A stretch of 64,000 nt of DNA from Streptomyces ortus (GTDB lineage Bacteria; Actinomycetota; Actinomycetes; Streptomycetales; Streptomycetaceae). The position numbers and the translations under genes are program-made. The notes below the pieces were generated by a model, which saw nothing but the letters and a program-made list of their open reading frames with translations, was not told the DNA's origin and did no database searches. Positions 55,343 to 63,919 of this stretch are shown piece after piece; position 1 is the stretch's first letter; every line of letters starts with the position of its first letter. Where the stretch lies: assembly GCF_026341275.1 (NCBI RefSeq), contig NZ_JAIFZO010000002.1:632361-696360 (forward strand), written 5' to 3'.

Positions 55343-57958
55343 CTACTGCGGAGTCATGCGCTCCACCATGTCCGGGTGCTCCTTGAGCCACGCGGCGACG
55401 GCGTCCTCCTCGTGGCCCTGGCCGCGGTCCTTGATCTCGGCCTCCAGGCTGCCGAGCTCGTCCTCGCTCATCTTGAAGTTCTTGATCCACTTGGTGAGCT
55501 GCGGATACTGCTCGGGGAACTTCTTGTTGGAGATGGTCCGGATCGTGTTGCCCTCGCCGAACAGCTTCTTCTCGTCGGAGAGCTTGGTCAGCTTGTACTC
55601 GCTGTAGGCCCAGTGCGGCGACCACAGGGTGACGGCGACGGGCTCCTTCTTGGCGTACGCGCGCTTCAGCTCGGCCAGCATCGCGGGCGTGGAGCCGTCG
55701 ACGACCTTGTACTCCTTGTCGAGCCCGTAGCCGGGAAGTACGTCCTTCTTGAGAAGGCTCATCTCGCCGGTGCCCGGCTCGATCCCGATGATCCTGCCGT
55801 CGAAGGTGTCGGCCTTGCCCTTGAGGTCCGCCAGGGACTCGACGTCCTTGACGTAGGAGGGCACCGCGATCTCCAGGGACGTCGGCTCGTACCAGGTGCC
55901 GAGGTCCCTCAGGTTGTCCTTGTGCTTGTTCCAGTAGTTCGACTGCGCGTAGGGCAGCCAGGCGTCGAAGTTGAGGTCGATGTCACCGGAGGCGAGGCCC
56001 GTGTAGACCGGGCCGACGTCCATCTGCTTCAGGTTCAGCGTGTAGCCGCGCCGGGCCAGCACGTTCTTCCACAGGTAGGTGACGGCGACGTCCTCGTCCC
56101 ACGGGAACCAGGCGACGTCGATGGCGTTCTTCGCCTCGGCGGGGGTCTTGGACGAGGAGCTCGCGACCGGCGCCAGCTTGTCCACGACCTTGGAGTTGCT
56201 CTTCAGCCAGGTGCGCACGGCGTCCTGCTGCGCACCCTTGCCGGCCTTGTTGATCTCCGCCTCGAGGCTGGTGAGCTGGCCCTCGGTCATCTTGAAGTCC
56301 TTGAGCCACTTCCCGACGACCGGCTCGTCCTTCGCGAACCCCTTGCGGGACAGCGTGTGCACACCGTCGCCCTTGCCCCAGGCGCCCTTGGGGTCCTCGA
56401 GCTTCTTCAGCTTGTACTCGCTGTACGCCCAGTGCGGCGACCACAGCGTGCCGACGAACGGCTCCTTCTTGGCGTACGCGCGCTTCAGCTCGGCCAGCAT
56501 CGCGGGCGTCGAGCTGTCGACGACCTTGTACTCCTTGTCGAGCCCGTACTCCTTGAGGACCTTCTTCTTGAGGAGGCCCATCATTCCGGCGCTGGACTCG
56601 ATGCCGGTGATCTTGCCGTCGAACTCGTCGGCCCTGCCCTTGAGGTCCGCCAGGGACTTGATGTCGTCCATGTAGGCGGGCACGCTCAGCTCCAGGGACG
56701 TCGGGCCGAACCAGGAGCCCAGGTCGTCGAGCTGCTTGCCGTACTTCTTCCAGTACTCCGCGTGCGTGACGGGCAGCCACGAGTCGGTCTGGAAGTCGAT
56801 GTCGCCCTGTGCGAGGGAGGTGTAGAGCGGGCCCGCGTCGAACTGCTTGACCGCGACCTCGTACCCGCGCCGCTCCAGGATCTCCTTCCACAGGAAGGTG
56901 GAGGCGACGCCCTCGTCCCAGGGGATGTAACCGATGGTGATCTTCTTGCCCTGGCCGACGTTCTTGGAGTCGGACGCGGCGGTCCCGGTGTCGTCGGAGC
57001 CGAACATGCCCATGCCGCCCGCGACGAGCGCCAGCACGACGACGCCGACCACGGCCACGGTGGGCTGCGGCCGGTAGGTCCAGATCTTCAGGCCCTGCGC
57101 GGCACGCAGCTTGGCGGCGGCGCGGCGGCCGAGCGGGGAGACCTGGGTGCCCAGCGCGCTGGTCATCCGGTCCAGGTAGATGGCGAGGATGACGATGGCG
57201 ACGCCCGCCTCGGAGCCGAGGCCGACGTTCAGCTGGCCGATGGCCTCGTTCACGTCACCGCCGAGGCCGCCGGTGCCGACCATGCCCGCGATGGCGGCCA
57301 TGGACAGGCCCAGCATGATGACCTGGTTGACGCCCGCCATGACGGTGGGCAGGGCCAGCGGCAGCTGGACGCGCAGCAGGATGTTGCCGGGGGTGGTGCC
57401 GAACGCGTCGGCGGCCTCGACCAGTTCCTTGTCGACCTGCCGGATGCCCAGTTCGGTCATCCGGACGCCGGGTGCCAGCGCGAAGATCAGGGTGGCCACG
57501 ATGCCCGCCGGGGCGCCGGTGCCGAAGAACAGGATCGCCGGGATCAGGTAGATCATCGCCGGCAGCGTCTGCATGAAGTCGAGCACGGGCCGCACGATGC
57601 TGCTGACCCGGTCCGAGCGGGCCGCCCAGATGCCGACGGGCACGGATATGACGAGCGCGATGATCGTCGCCACCAGGACGAGCGACAGCGTCACCATCGC
57701 GTTCTCCCACAGTTCGAGGGAGTCGATGAACGCGAATCCCACGAAGGTGAGGAGGCCTGCCGAGGTGCCGCGCAGCCAGAACGCGATGACCGCGAAGATG
57801 CCCGCGAGGAGGAGCGGTTCGGGGGCCTGGAGGACGGCGTTGATGCCGTCGTAGGCGCCGAGGAAGACGGTCTTGAAGAAGTCGAAGAGCCACGCCATGT
57901 GGTTCAGCAGCCAGTCGACCGCGTCGTTGACCCAGTCGCCGAAGGGGACTCTAGGCAT
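55343..57958 (-). CDS. Glycine-betaine ABC permease fused to two substrate-binding domains
   Basis: This 871-residue membrane protein contributes to compatible-solute uptake. Residues 1-320 are a ProW/OpuAB-like permease, with the EAA loop EAADAFGTTPGNILLRVQLP. A further helix (about 322-342) leads to two tandem OpuAC-type binding domains (about 360-600 and 605-871). Each has the same architecture (IGYIPWDEGVASTFLWKEIL and VAWFPWDEDVAVTYLWKNVL; LWSPHWAYSEYKL in both). Known OpuA permeases carry one such domain per chain; two would give four per transporter dimer. It overlaps the ATPase gene by eight bases. Confidence 0.93.
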   Translation of the reverse strand: MPRVPFGDWVNDAVDWLLNHMAWLFDFFKTVFLGAYDGINAVLQAPEPLLLAGIFAVIAFWLRGTSAGLLTFVGFAFIDSLELWENAMVTLSLVLVATIIALVISVPVGIWAARSDRVSSIVRPVLDFMQTLPAMIYLIPAILFFGTGAPAGIVATLIFALAPGVRMTELGIRQVDKELVEAADAFGTTPGNILLRVQLPLALPTVMAGVNQVIMLGLSMAAIAGMVGTGGLGGDVNEAIGQLNVGLGSEAGVAIVILAIYLDRMTSALGTQVSPLGRRAAAKLRAAQGLKIWTYRPQPTVAVVGVVVLALVAGGMGMFGSDDTGTAASDSKNVGQGKKITIGYIPWDEGVASTFLWKEILERRGYEVAVKQFDAGPLYTSLAQGDIDFQTDSWLPVTHAEYWKKYGKQLDDLGSWFGPTSLELSVPAYMDDIKSLADLKGRADEFDGKITGIESSAGMMGLLKKKVLKEYGLDKEYKVVDSSTPAMLAELKRAYAKKEPFVGTLWSPHWAYSEYKLKKLEDPKGAWGKGDGVHTLSRKGFAKDEPVVGKWLKDFKMTEGQLTSLEAEINKAGKGAQQDAVRTWLKSNSKVVDKLAPVASSSSKTPAEAKNAIDVAWFPWDEDVAVTYLWKNVLARRGYTLNLKQMDVGPVYTGLASGDIDLNFDAWLPYAQSNYWNKHKDNLRDLGTWYEPTSLEIAVPSYVKDVESLADLKGKADTFDGRIIGIEPGTGEMSLLKKDVLPGYGLDKEYKVVDGSTPAMLAELKRAYAKKEPVAVTLWSPHWAYSEYKLTKLSDEKKLFGEGNTIRTISNKKFPEQYPQLTKWIKNFKMSEDELGSLEAEIKDRGQGHEEDAVAAWLKEHPDMVERMTPQ

Positions 57959-59039
57959 CGGTCTTCACCGCCCCGAGGGTCTTGCCGCGGGGAGTGTCGC
58001 AGGGCGCGGGTTCGCCCTGTTCGTCACCGAGGAAGCCGACGAGCCGCCGCCGTGGCACGACTCCGACCAGCTTGCCCTTCTTGTCGACGACGGCGACGGC
58101 GTGCGTCAGCCGCGCGCTGACGGCGCACAGTTCGCCGAACGAGGTGTCGGGCCGCGCGGTCTCGCAGCCGCAGTCCGCCTCGTCGCCGCGCAGCTCCGTG
58201 TCCATGACGGAGGCCGCGGTGAGGACCCGGGAGCGGTCGACGTCCTGGGTGAAGGAGGCCACGTAGTCGTTGGCGGGGCGCACCAGGATGTCCTCGGCGG
58301 TGCCTATCTGCACGATCCGGCCGTCCCGCATGACCGCGATGCGGTCGCCGAGGCGCATCGCCTCGTTGAGGTCGTGGGTGATGAACACGATGGTCTTCTT
58401 GAGCTTCTTCTGCAGTTCGATCAGCTGGTCCTGCATGTCGCGGCGGATCAGCGGGTCGAGCGCGCTGAACGACTCGTCCATCAGGAGCAGGTCGGCGTCG
58501 GTGGCGAGCGCCCGGGCGAGGCCCACACGCTGCTGCATACCGCCGGACAGTTCGTCGGGCCAGGACTTCTCCCAGCCGGCCAGACCGGCCAGTACCAGGG
58601 CCTTGTTGGCGCGCTCGTGGCGTTCGGCGCGCGGCACGCCCTGCACCTCAAGGCCGTACGCGGCGTTCTCCAGGACGCTGCGGTGCGGGAAGAGCGCGAA
58701 GTGCTGGAAGACCATGCTCACCTTGCGGGAGCGGACCTCACGCATCTCACGGTCGTTCAGCGCGGTCAGGTCCTGTCCGTCGAAGACCACACGGCCCCCG
58801 GTCGGCTCCAGCAGCCCGTTGAGCATGCGCAGCAGCGTGGACTTGCCGGATCCGGAGAGTCCCATCACGACGAAGATCTCGCCGGGCTCCACCGTGAAGG
58901 AGGCGTCGATCACCGCGGCGGTGATGCCGTCGGCGCGCAGTTCCTCGCGGTCGGCTCCCCCTCGCAGTCGCTCGACGGCCTCGCCTGGTCGTCTGCCGAA
59001 CACTTTGTAGAGCTGTTCCGCCTGCAGCCTGGATGACAC
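57951..59039 (-). CDS. Glycine-betaine ABC transporter ATPase (OpuAA/ProV-like)
   Basis: This 362-residue ATPase has Walker A GLSGSGKSTLLRML, Q-loop MVFQHFALFPHRSV, signature LSGGMQQRVGLARAL, Walker B LLLMDESFSALDP and the switch His in FITHDLNEAMRL. The C-terminus holds a CBS-like region (HAVAVVDKKGKLVGVVPRR) and a Cys-rich DCGCET segment, a probable gating or ionic-strength sensor. GTG 59039 with GGAGAGGT five bases upstream is the start. It is the first gene of the operon. Confidence 0.94.
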   Translation of the reverse strand: MSSRLQAEQLYKVFGRRPGEAVERLRGGADREELRADGITAAVIDASFTVEPGEIFVVMGLSGSGKSTLLRMLNGLLEPTGGRVVFDGQDLTALNDREMREVRSRKVSMVFQHFALFPHRSVLENAAYGLEVQGVPRAERHERANKALVLAGLAGWEKSWPDELSGGMQQRVGLARALATDADLLLMDESFSALDPLIRRDMQDQLIELQKKLKKTIVFITHDLNEAMRLGDRIAVMRDGRIVQIGTAEDILVRPANDYVASFTQDVDRSRVLTAASVMDTELRGDEADCGCETARPDTSFGELCAVSARLTHAVAVVDKKGKLVGVVPRRRLVGFLGDEQGEPAPCDTPRGKTLGAVKTDA

Positions 59040-59331
59040 AAGTACCTCTCCGGTCGAACGAGGACGGCCCGCCTCCCCCGCCTGCGGGCCGTGGAGCGAC
59101 GCGGGGTCCGCCCGCTCATCCGGCGCGCACATGTTCAGCTGTGGTTGAAAATGTGACCGGGTTCGCTCCGCACCGGCCCCTGCCCCGACTCGGTTGGCGC
59201 AAACATGACCGTGGCCCAGTTCACAGTTTGTTTACTTCCGGACGGTTGCGGAACCCGTTCGCGCCCGCCCGGCCACGCGGGCCCTTTCGGGCACCGTCCG
59301 CGCCGGACCGTGACTGTCAGTGGCGTACGGC
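59040..59331. other. Divergent intergenic region, betaine transporter / exonuclease
   Basis: These 292 bp hold no gene. The stretch is locally AT-richer than its surroundings, for example GGTTGAAAATGTGACC near 59144-59159 and CAGTTTGTTTACTTCC near 59224-59239, which are the likely promoter elements, but I could not fix a -35/-10 pair or an operator. Confidence 0.5.
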
Positions 59332-60282
59332 ATGATGCGAGGCGTGACGCAGCAGACGCAGCAGCCCCGGCGAACCATGCTCCTCGACACCGCCTCCCTG
59401 TACTTTCGCGCCTATTTCGGCGTGCCGGAATCCGTCAAGGCCCCGGACGGCACTCCGGTGAACGCGGTGCGCGGACTTCTTGAGTTCATCGACCGGCTGG
59501 TGAAGGACCACCGGCCGGACGACCTGGTGGCCTGTATGGACGCGGACTGGCGCCCGCAGTGGCGGGTGGACCTGATCCCCTCCTACAAGGCGCACCGGGT
59601 GGCCCAGGAGACCGGGACGGGGCCGGACGAGGAGGAGGTGCCCGACACCCTCTCGCCGCAGGTGCCGGTCATCGAGGAGATCCTGGACGCGCTGGGCATC
59701 GCGCGCGTGGGAGTCGAGGGGTACGAGGCGGACGACGTGATCGGCACGTTCGCCGGCCGTGCCACGGGCCCGGTCGACATCGTCACCGGCGACCGCGACC
59801 TGTACCAACTGGTGGACGACAAGCGGGGCGTGCGCGTGCTGTACCCGCTCAAGGGCGTCGGTTCCCTGCAGCTCACGGACGAGTCCTGGCTGCGCGAGAG
59901 ATACGGCGTGGACGGACCGGGGTACGCGGATCTCGCGCTGCTGCGCGGCGACCCCAGCGACGGGCTGCCGGGCGTGCCGGGCATCGGTGAGAAGACGGCC
60001 GCCAAGCTGCTGGCCGAGTTCGGGGATCTGGCCGGGATCATGGCGGCGGTGGACGACCCGAAGGCCAAGCTGACTCCGTCGCAGCGCAAGCGCCTGGACG
60101 AGTCACGGCCGTACGTGTCGGTCGCGCCGAAGGTCGTCAAGGTGGCCGGTGACGTGCCTCTGCCGGAGGTGGACACGGCGGTGCCCCGCGCGCCGCGCGA
60201 TCCGGCGGCCCTCGACGCGCTGGCGGCGCGCTGGGGTCTCGGCGGTTCGCTGACGCGTCTGCTGTCGACTCTGGAGTCCTGA
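59332..60282 (+). CDS. Stand-alone 5'-3' exonuclease
   Basis: This 316-residue FEN-type nuclease matches the N-terminal exonuclease domain of DNA polymerase I, made here as a separate protein. It has the metal-site acidic residues in VACMDADWRPQWR, GYEADDVIGTFA and DIVTGDRDLYQLV, and the helix-hairpin-helix GLPGVPGIGEKTAAKLLAEF. It removes 5' flaps and RNA primers. The start is ATG 59332; ATG 59335 and GTG 59344 are also possible and no clear Shine-Dalgarno decides. Confidence 0.93.
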   Translation: MMRGVTQQTQQPRRTMLLDTASLYFRAYFGVPESVKAPDGTPVNAVRGLLEFIDRLVKDHRPDDLVACMDADWRPQWRVDLIPSYKAHRVAQETGTGPDEEEVPDTLSPQVPVIEEILDALGIARVGVEGYEADDVIGTFAGRATGPVDIVTGDRDLYQLVDDKRGVRVLYPLKGVGSLQLTDESWLRERYGVDGPGYADLALLRGDPSDGLPGVPGIGEKTAAKLLAEFGDLAGIMAAVDDPKAKLTPSQRKRLDESRPYVSVAPKVVKVAGDVPLPEVDTAVPRAPRDPAALDALAARWGLGGSLTRLLSTLES

Positions 60283-60370
60283 GGGGGACACTGGACACCT
60301 GGGGCCGCACCACCGTCCCCTGTTCAACTGAGGCGCGTCACAGGGGTGCGACACCGCGAGAGGTGCTAAC

Positions 60371-60389
60371 TTAGGTAAGCCTTAGCGAA
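60371..60389 (+). promoter_or_regulatory. Iron box (DmdR/IdeR site) before the siderophore reductase
   Basis: TTAGGTAAGCCTTAGCGAA matches about 13 of 19 positions of the IdeR/DmdR consensus TTAGGTTAGGCTAACCTAA. It lies 18 bp before the start, so repression by iron-loaded DmdR is expected. Confidence 0.75.
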
Positions 60390-60407
60390 CTTATCCAGGA
60401 GGCCGTT

Positions 60408-61256
60408 ATGGCAGAGCGTCCGGCACGCAAGGCTCCCAGGCCGCACTCCGCGCGAGTCGTCCGCACGGAGCGGCTGACCCCGCACATGCAGCGGGTGGTC
60501 CTCGGGGGCGAGGGGCTCGCCGACTTCACCGCGGGCACCAGCACCGACCATTACGTGAAGCTCCTGTTCGGCGCCGAGGGCGTGACGTATCCGGAGCCCT
60601 TCGACATGGCGCGGATCCGTGAGGAGTTCCCGCGTGAGCAGTGGCCCGTCACGCGCACGTACACCGTGCGCGCCTGGGACCCCGTGCAGCGTGAACTGAC
60701 CCTCGACTTCGTGATCCACGGCGACGAGGGCCTCGCCGGGCCCTGGGCGGCCCGCGTCCGGGCGGGCGAGCTGGTGCGCTTCCTCGGACCGGGCGGGGCG
60801 TACGCCCCCGACACCGGGGCCGACTGGCATCTGCTGGCCGGCGACGAGAGCGCGCTGCCCGCCATCGCCGCCTCGCTGGAGGGCATGCCCCACGGCGCGC
60901 GGGTGCGTGCCTTCGTGGAGGTCTCGGGGCCGGAGGAGGAGCAGAAGTTCGACTCCGCCGTCGAGGTCGTCTGGCTGCACCGCGGTGACCGGCCGGTCGG
61001 CGAGGCCCTGGTGGCGGCCGTCCGGGCACTGGAGTTCCCGGCGGGCCGGGTGCACGCGTTCGTGCACGGCGAGGCGGGCTTCGTGAAGGAGCTGCGGCGG
61101 CTGCTGCGCGTCGAGCGGGAGATTCCGCGCGAGGACATCTCCATCTCCGGTTACTGGCGGCTGGGGCACAACGAGGACGGGTGGCAGGCCGCGAAGCGCG
61201 ACTGGAACGCGCAGGTGGAGGCCGAGCAGGAGGGTGCGCCGCCGGCCGCCTCCTGA
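60408..61256 (+). CDS. Siderophore-interacting protein (ferric-siderophore reductase)
   Basis: This 282-residue cytoplasmic FAD-containing reductase of the SIP family frees iron from siderophores. It has an N-terminal FAD-binding barrel (TRTYTVRAWDPVQRELTLDF, HGDEGLAGPWAARVRAGELV) and a C-terminal NADPH half (WHLLAGDESALPAIAASLEG, FVHGEAGFVKELRRLLR, SGYWRLGHNEDGW). AGGAGG lies six bases before the ATG. An iron box overlaps its promoter. No siderophore gene cluster is adjacent. Confidence 0.95.
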   Translation: MAERPARKAPRPHSARVVRTERLTPHMQRVVLGGEGLADFTAGTSTDHYVKLLFGAEGVTYPEPFDMARIREEFPREQWPVTRTYTVRAWDPVQRELTLDFVIHGDEGLAGPWAARVRAGELVRFLGPGGAYAPDTGADWHLLAGDESALPAIAASLEGMPHGARVRAFVEVSGPEEEQKFDSAVEVVWLHRGDRPVGEALVAAVRALEFPAGRVHAFVHGEAGFVKELRRLLRVEREIPREDISISGYWRLGHNEDGWQAAKRDWNAQVEAEQEGAPPAAS

Positions 61257-61311
61257 ATGCGGGGGTCCCTCCGGGGGCGGTTCTGCGTCTGCGGGCCAGC
61301 TGTCGCTGGTC

Positions 61312-61331
61312 GCGCAGTTCCCCGCGCCCCT
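61312..61331. repeat. Perfect copy of the dispersed GC-rich repeat
   Basis: GCGCAGTTCCCCGCGCCCCT, identical to the copies at 12217, 51743 and 51887, lies between the siderophore reductase and the pseudouridine synthase gene. Confidence 0.85.
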
Positions 61332-61396
61332 CGAAGGCCGGGCTTGGCCCCGCGACCTGGCGCCCTCGGGACGGCCGCCCTGCGTACGCTGACCAG

Positions 61397-62353
61397 GTGA
61401 GACGCAGACCCAGGATCCCGCCCTCTCCCCTGCCGCAGCGCGAAGGGGTGGATCCGGTGCGGGTACGGCTGCCGGCCGACGGGGCCTGGAGCACCGTACG
61501 GGAGCATCTGGCGGAGCGGCTCGCACCACGGGCCGCGGTGGTCGACCGGATGCTCGCCGCCGGCGAGATCGTGGACGCGGACGGGCGGCCGGTGACGGCG
61601 GACACGGCGTACGTGCCGGGGATGTTCGTCTGGTTCCACCGGGACCTGCCCGACGAGGAGCGGGTGCCGTTCCCCGTCGAGGTCGTCCACCGCGACGAGC
61701 ACATCGTGGTCGCCGACAAACCGCACTTCATCGCCACGACGCCCCGGGGCAGCCATGTCACCGAGACGGTGCTCGCACGGCTGAGGCGGGACCTGGGACT
61801 GCCCGCGCTGGGCGCCGCGCACCGGCTCGACCGGCTCACCGCCGGGCTCGTCCTCTTCACGGTGCGGCCCGAGGAACGGGGCGCGTACCAGTCACTGTTC
61901 CGCGACCGGCTCGTACGCAAGGAGTACGAGGCGGTGGCCGCGTACGCACCGGCGCTGGACCTGCCCGTCACGGTCCGCAGCCGGATCCGCAAGGAGCGGG
62001 GGGTGCTCGCCGCCCAGGAGGTGCCGGGCGAGCCGAACGCCGAGACCCGGGTCGAACTGCTGGAACATCAGGGCGACCGGGCCCGCTACCGGCTGCTGCC
62101 GCACACCGGCCAGACCCATCAGCTGCGGGTTCACATGAACGCGCTGGGTGTGCCGATCCTCGGCGACCCGCTGTATCCGGTGGTCACCGGCCCCGTGCCG
62201 GCCGGTGACTTCCGGCGCCCGCTCCAACTGCTGGCGCGGGTGCTGGAGTTCACCGATCCGGTCACGGGGCACCGCCATGCGTTCCGCAGCGCGCGGACCC
62301 TCCGGGCCTGGTCCGCGCACGACGACTGGGCCGGTGACGGACAGCCCGGGTGA
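61397..62353 (+). CDS. RluA-family pseudouridine synthase
   Basis: This 318-residue enzyme converts uridine to pseudouridine in rRNA or tRNA. It has an S4-like N-terminal part (VVDRMLAAGEIVDADGRPV), the catalytic motif HRLDRLTAGLVLFT with the nucleophilic Asp, and the C-terminal block RLLPHTGQTHQLRVHMNALG, then GDPLY. The GTG start is six bases after TACGCT, so the mRNA is probably leaderless. Confidence 0.93.
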   Translation: MRRRPRIPPSPLPQREGVDPVRVRLPADGAWSTVREHLAERLAPRAAVVDRMLAAGEIVDADGRPVTADTAYVPGMFVWFHRDLPDEERVPFPVEVVHRDEHIVVADKPHFIATTPRGSHVTETVLARLRRDLGLPALGAAHRLDRLTAGLVLFTVRPEERGAYQSLFRDRLVRKEYEAVAAYAPALDLPVTVRSRIRKERGVLAAQEVPGEPNAETRVELLEHQGDRARYRLLPHTGQTHQLRVHMNALGVPILGDPLYPVVTGPVPAGDFRRPLQLLARVLEFTDPVTGHRHAFRSARTLRAWSAHDDWAGDGQPG

Positions 62354-62370
62354 CGTGGGGACAGCGCGGC

Positions 62371-63852
62371 TCAGTAACCGCGCCACCAGCGCACGAAGCG
62401 CTGCCAGGCGCCGAGCCGCTGTCCGGGTTCGGCCGGCGGGTCCGCGGCCGGGGGCTCCGGCAGGTCGATCGTGGGACGCGGCACCGGAGCGGCCTCCAGG
62501 GACGGGTCGGCGAGGTCCCAGTCGGGGCGCGGGCGGGGCACCTCGCTGACGCCGGGCCGCTCCATGACGTCCTGCGGTGAGGCCGGGGCGAACCGGACCG
62601 GCAGTTCCGCCAGATGCCGCGAGGAGATCGAGGCGGTCCACGTCAGGTCGTCCTCGTCCACGGAGAGCTGGACGTCCGGCAGCCGCTTGAGGAGCGCGTC
62701 GACGCCGACGTCCGCGATGGCACGGCCGATGTCCTGGCCGGGGCATTCGTGCGGGCCGCCGCCGAAGGCGAGGTGCGAGCGGTTGCCCATCATGTTCGCC
62801 TTGAGGTCCGGGCGCACGTGCGGGTCTACGTTGCCCGCCGCCATCCCGAGGAGCAGCCCGTCGCCCTTGCGGATGCGCTGCCCGCCCAGCTCCGTGTCCT
62901 GCTTGGCGAAGTAGCCGAGGACGTTGCTGAACGGCGGCTCGTTCCAGAGGGACTGCTCCACCGCCTGCGGCACCGTCATCTGGCCGCCGTTGAGCTGGGC
63001 GCGGAAACCCGGGTCGGTGAGCACCACGCGCAACACGTTGGCCAGGAGGTTCGCCGTGGCCTCGTACGCGGCGAGGAGGACCACCCGCAGGTGCTGGCCC
63101 ACCTCCTCGTCGGTGAGTCCGGCCGGGTGGTTGATGAGGTGGCTGGTGAAGTCCTCGGCGGGCTCGGCCCGGCGGCGGACGGTGAGCCGCATCAGCACGC
63201 TCATGACGTACTCGTTGCTGGCGATCGCGGTCTCGGTGCCCTTGAGGAGGTCGCGGGTGGCCTGCACCATCCGGTCGTCGTACTCCTCGGGCATGCCGAG
63301 GATTTCGCACAGCACGGCCATCGGCAGGTGCTCGGCGAACTGGGAGACCAGGTCGGCGGTGCCGCGGTGGCAGAAGTGGTTGACCAGCTCCTGGGTCCAG
63401 TGGTTGATGTGGCGGCGCAGGTCGCGGGAGTTGATGGTCGACATGGCGCCCATCACCGAGCCGCGCAGCCGCTGGTGTTCGTCGCCCTCGGCGTGGGAGC
63501 AGATCGGCTGCCAGGTGATGAGCGGCATCAGCGGGTGGTCGGGGCCGGCCGTGCCGTCCAGGAGGGGGGTCCAGATACGGCTGTCGCGGGTGTAGACCGA
63601 GGGGTTGCTGATCATGTGCAGGTTCTCGCCGTGTCCGAGCACCAGCCACATGGGCACGTCGTTGTGGAGCAGCACGGGCGCGACGGCGCCGTGCTCCGCG
63701 CGCAACTTCTCGTACAGGGCGGCCAGATCCTGGGCGTCGGGTCCGTACAGCCGGCGCAGTCCGCCGGGGCCCGTGCCGTGGGCCGGGCAGCCAGGCGGCG
63801 GACCGGACATGGGATCGGCCGTATCGGTGAGGGAGTGGGATTCAGGCGTCAC
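62371..63852 (-). CDS. Conservon cytochrome P450, CYP157-like
   Basis: This 493-residue P450 has the haem loop FGGGPHECPG with Cys370. The K-helix ExxR motif, nearly universal in P450s, is replaced by EQSLW (299-303), the hallmark recalled for the CYP157 family, and the I-helix reads AAYEAT (261-266) without the usual second Thr. A Pro-rich tail (about 430-480) follows. Position and strand match rarE of the S. coelicolor rar conservon, so it may act with a conservon GTPase rather than as a normal monooxygenase. The start is GTG 63852; ATG 63810 is possible. Confidence 0.85.
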   Translation of the reverse strand: MTPESHSLTDTADPMSGPPPGCPAHGTGPGGLRRLYGPDAQDLAALYEKLRAEHGAVAPVLLHNDVPMWLVLGHGENLHMISNPSVYTRDSRIWTPLLDGTAGPDHPLMPLITWQPICSHAEGDEHQRLRGSVMGAMSTINSRDLRRHINHWTQELVNHFCHRGTADLVSQFAEHLPMAVLCEILGMPEEYDDRMVQATRDLLKGTETAIASNEYVMSVLMRLTVRRRAEPAEDFTSHLINHPAGLTDEEVGQHLRVVLLAAYEATANLLANVLRVVLTDPGFRAQLNGGQMTVPQAVEQSLWNEPPFSNVLGYFAKQDTELGGQRIRKGDGLLLGMAAGNVDPHVRPDLKANMMGNRSHLAFGGGPHECPGQDIGRAIADVGVDALLKRLPDVQLSVDEDDLTWTASISSRHLAELPVRFAPASPQDVMERPGVSEVPRPRPDWDLADPSLEAAPVPRPTIDLPEPPAADPPAEPGQRLGAWQRFVRWWRGY

Positions 63853-63919
63853 GGTGATCGCTTTCGGGGATGGGGTGTTCCGGCTTACCGGATGTGGGGA
63901 CAGCGCATGCGCGGGGCGC

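Noticed and set aside
54617..58120. A very long plus-strand open frame (1167 codons) opposite the betaine transporter genes
   Set aside because: It is an antisense shadow of high-GC genes. Its product is low in Met and Lys, rich in Arg, Gly, His and Val, and matches no domain, while the other strand encodes clear ABC proteins.
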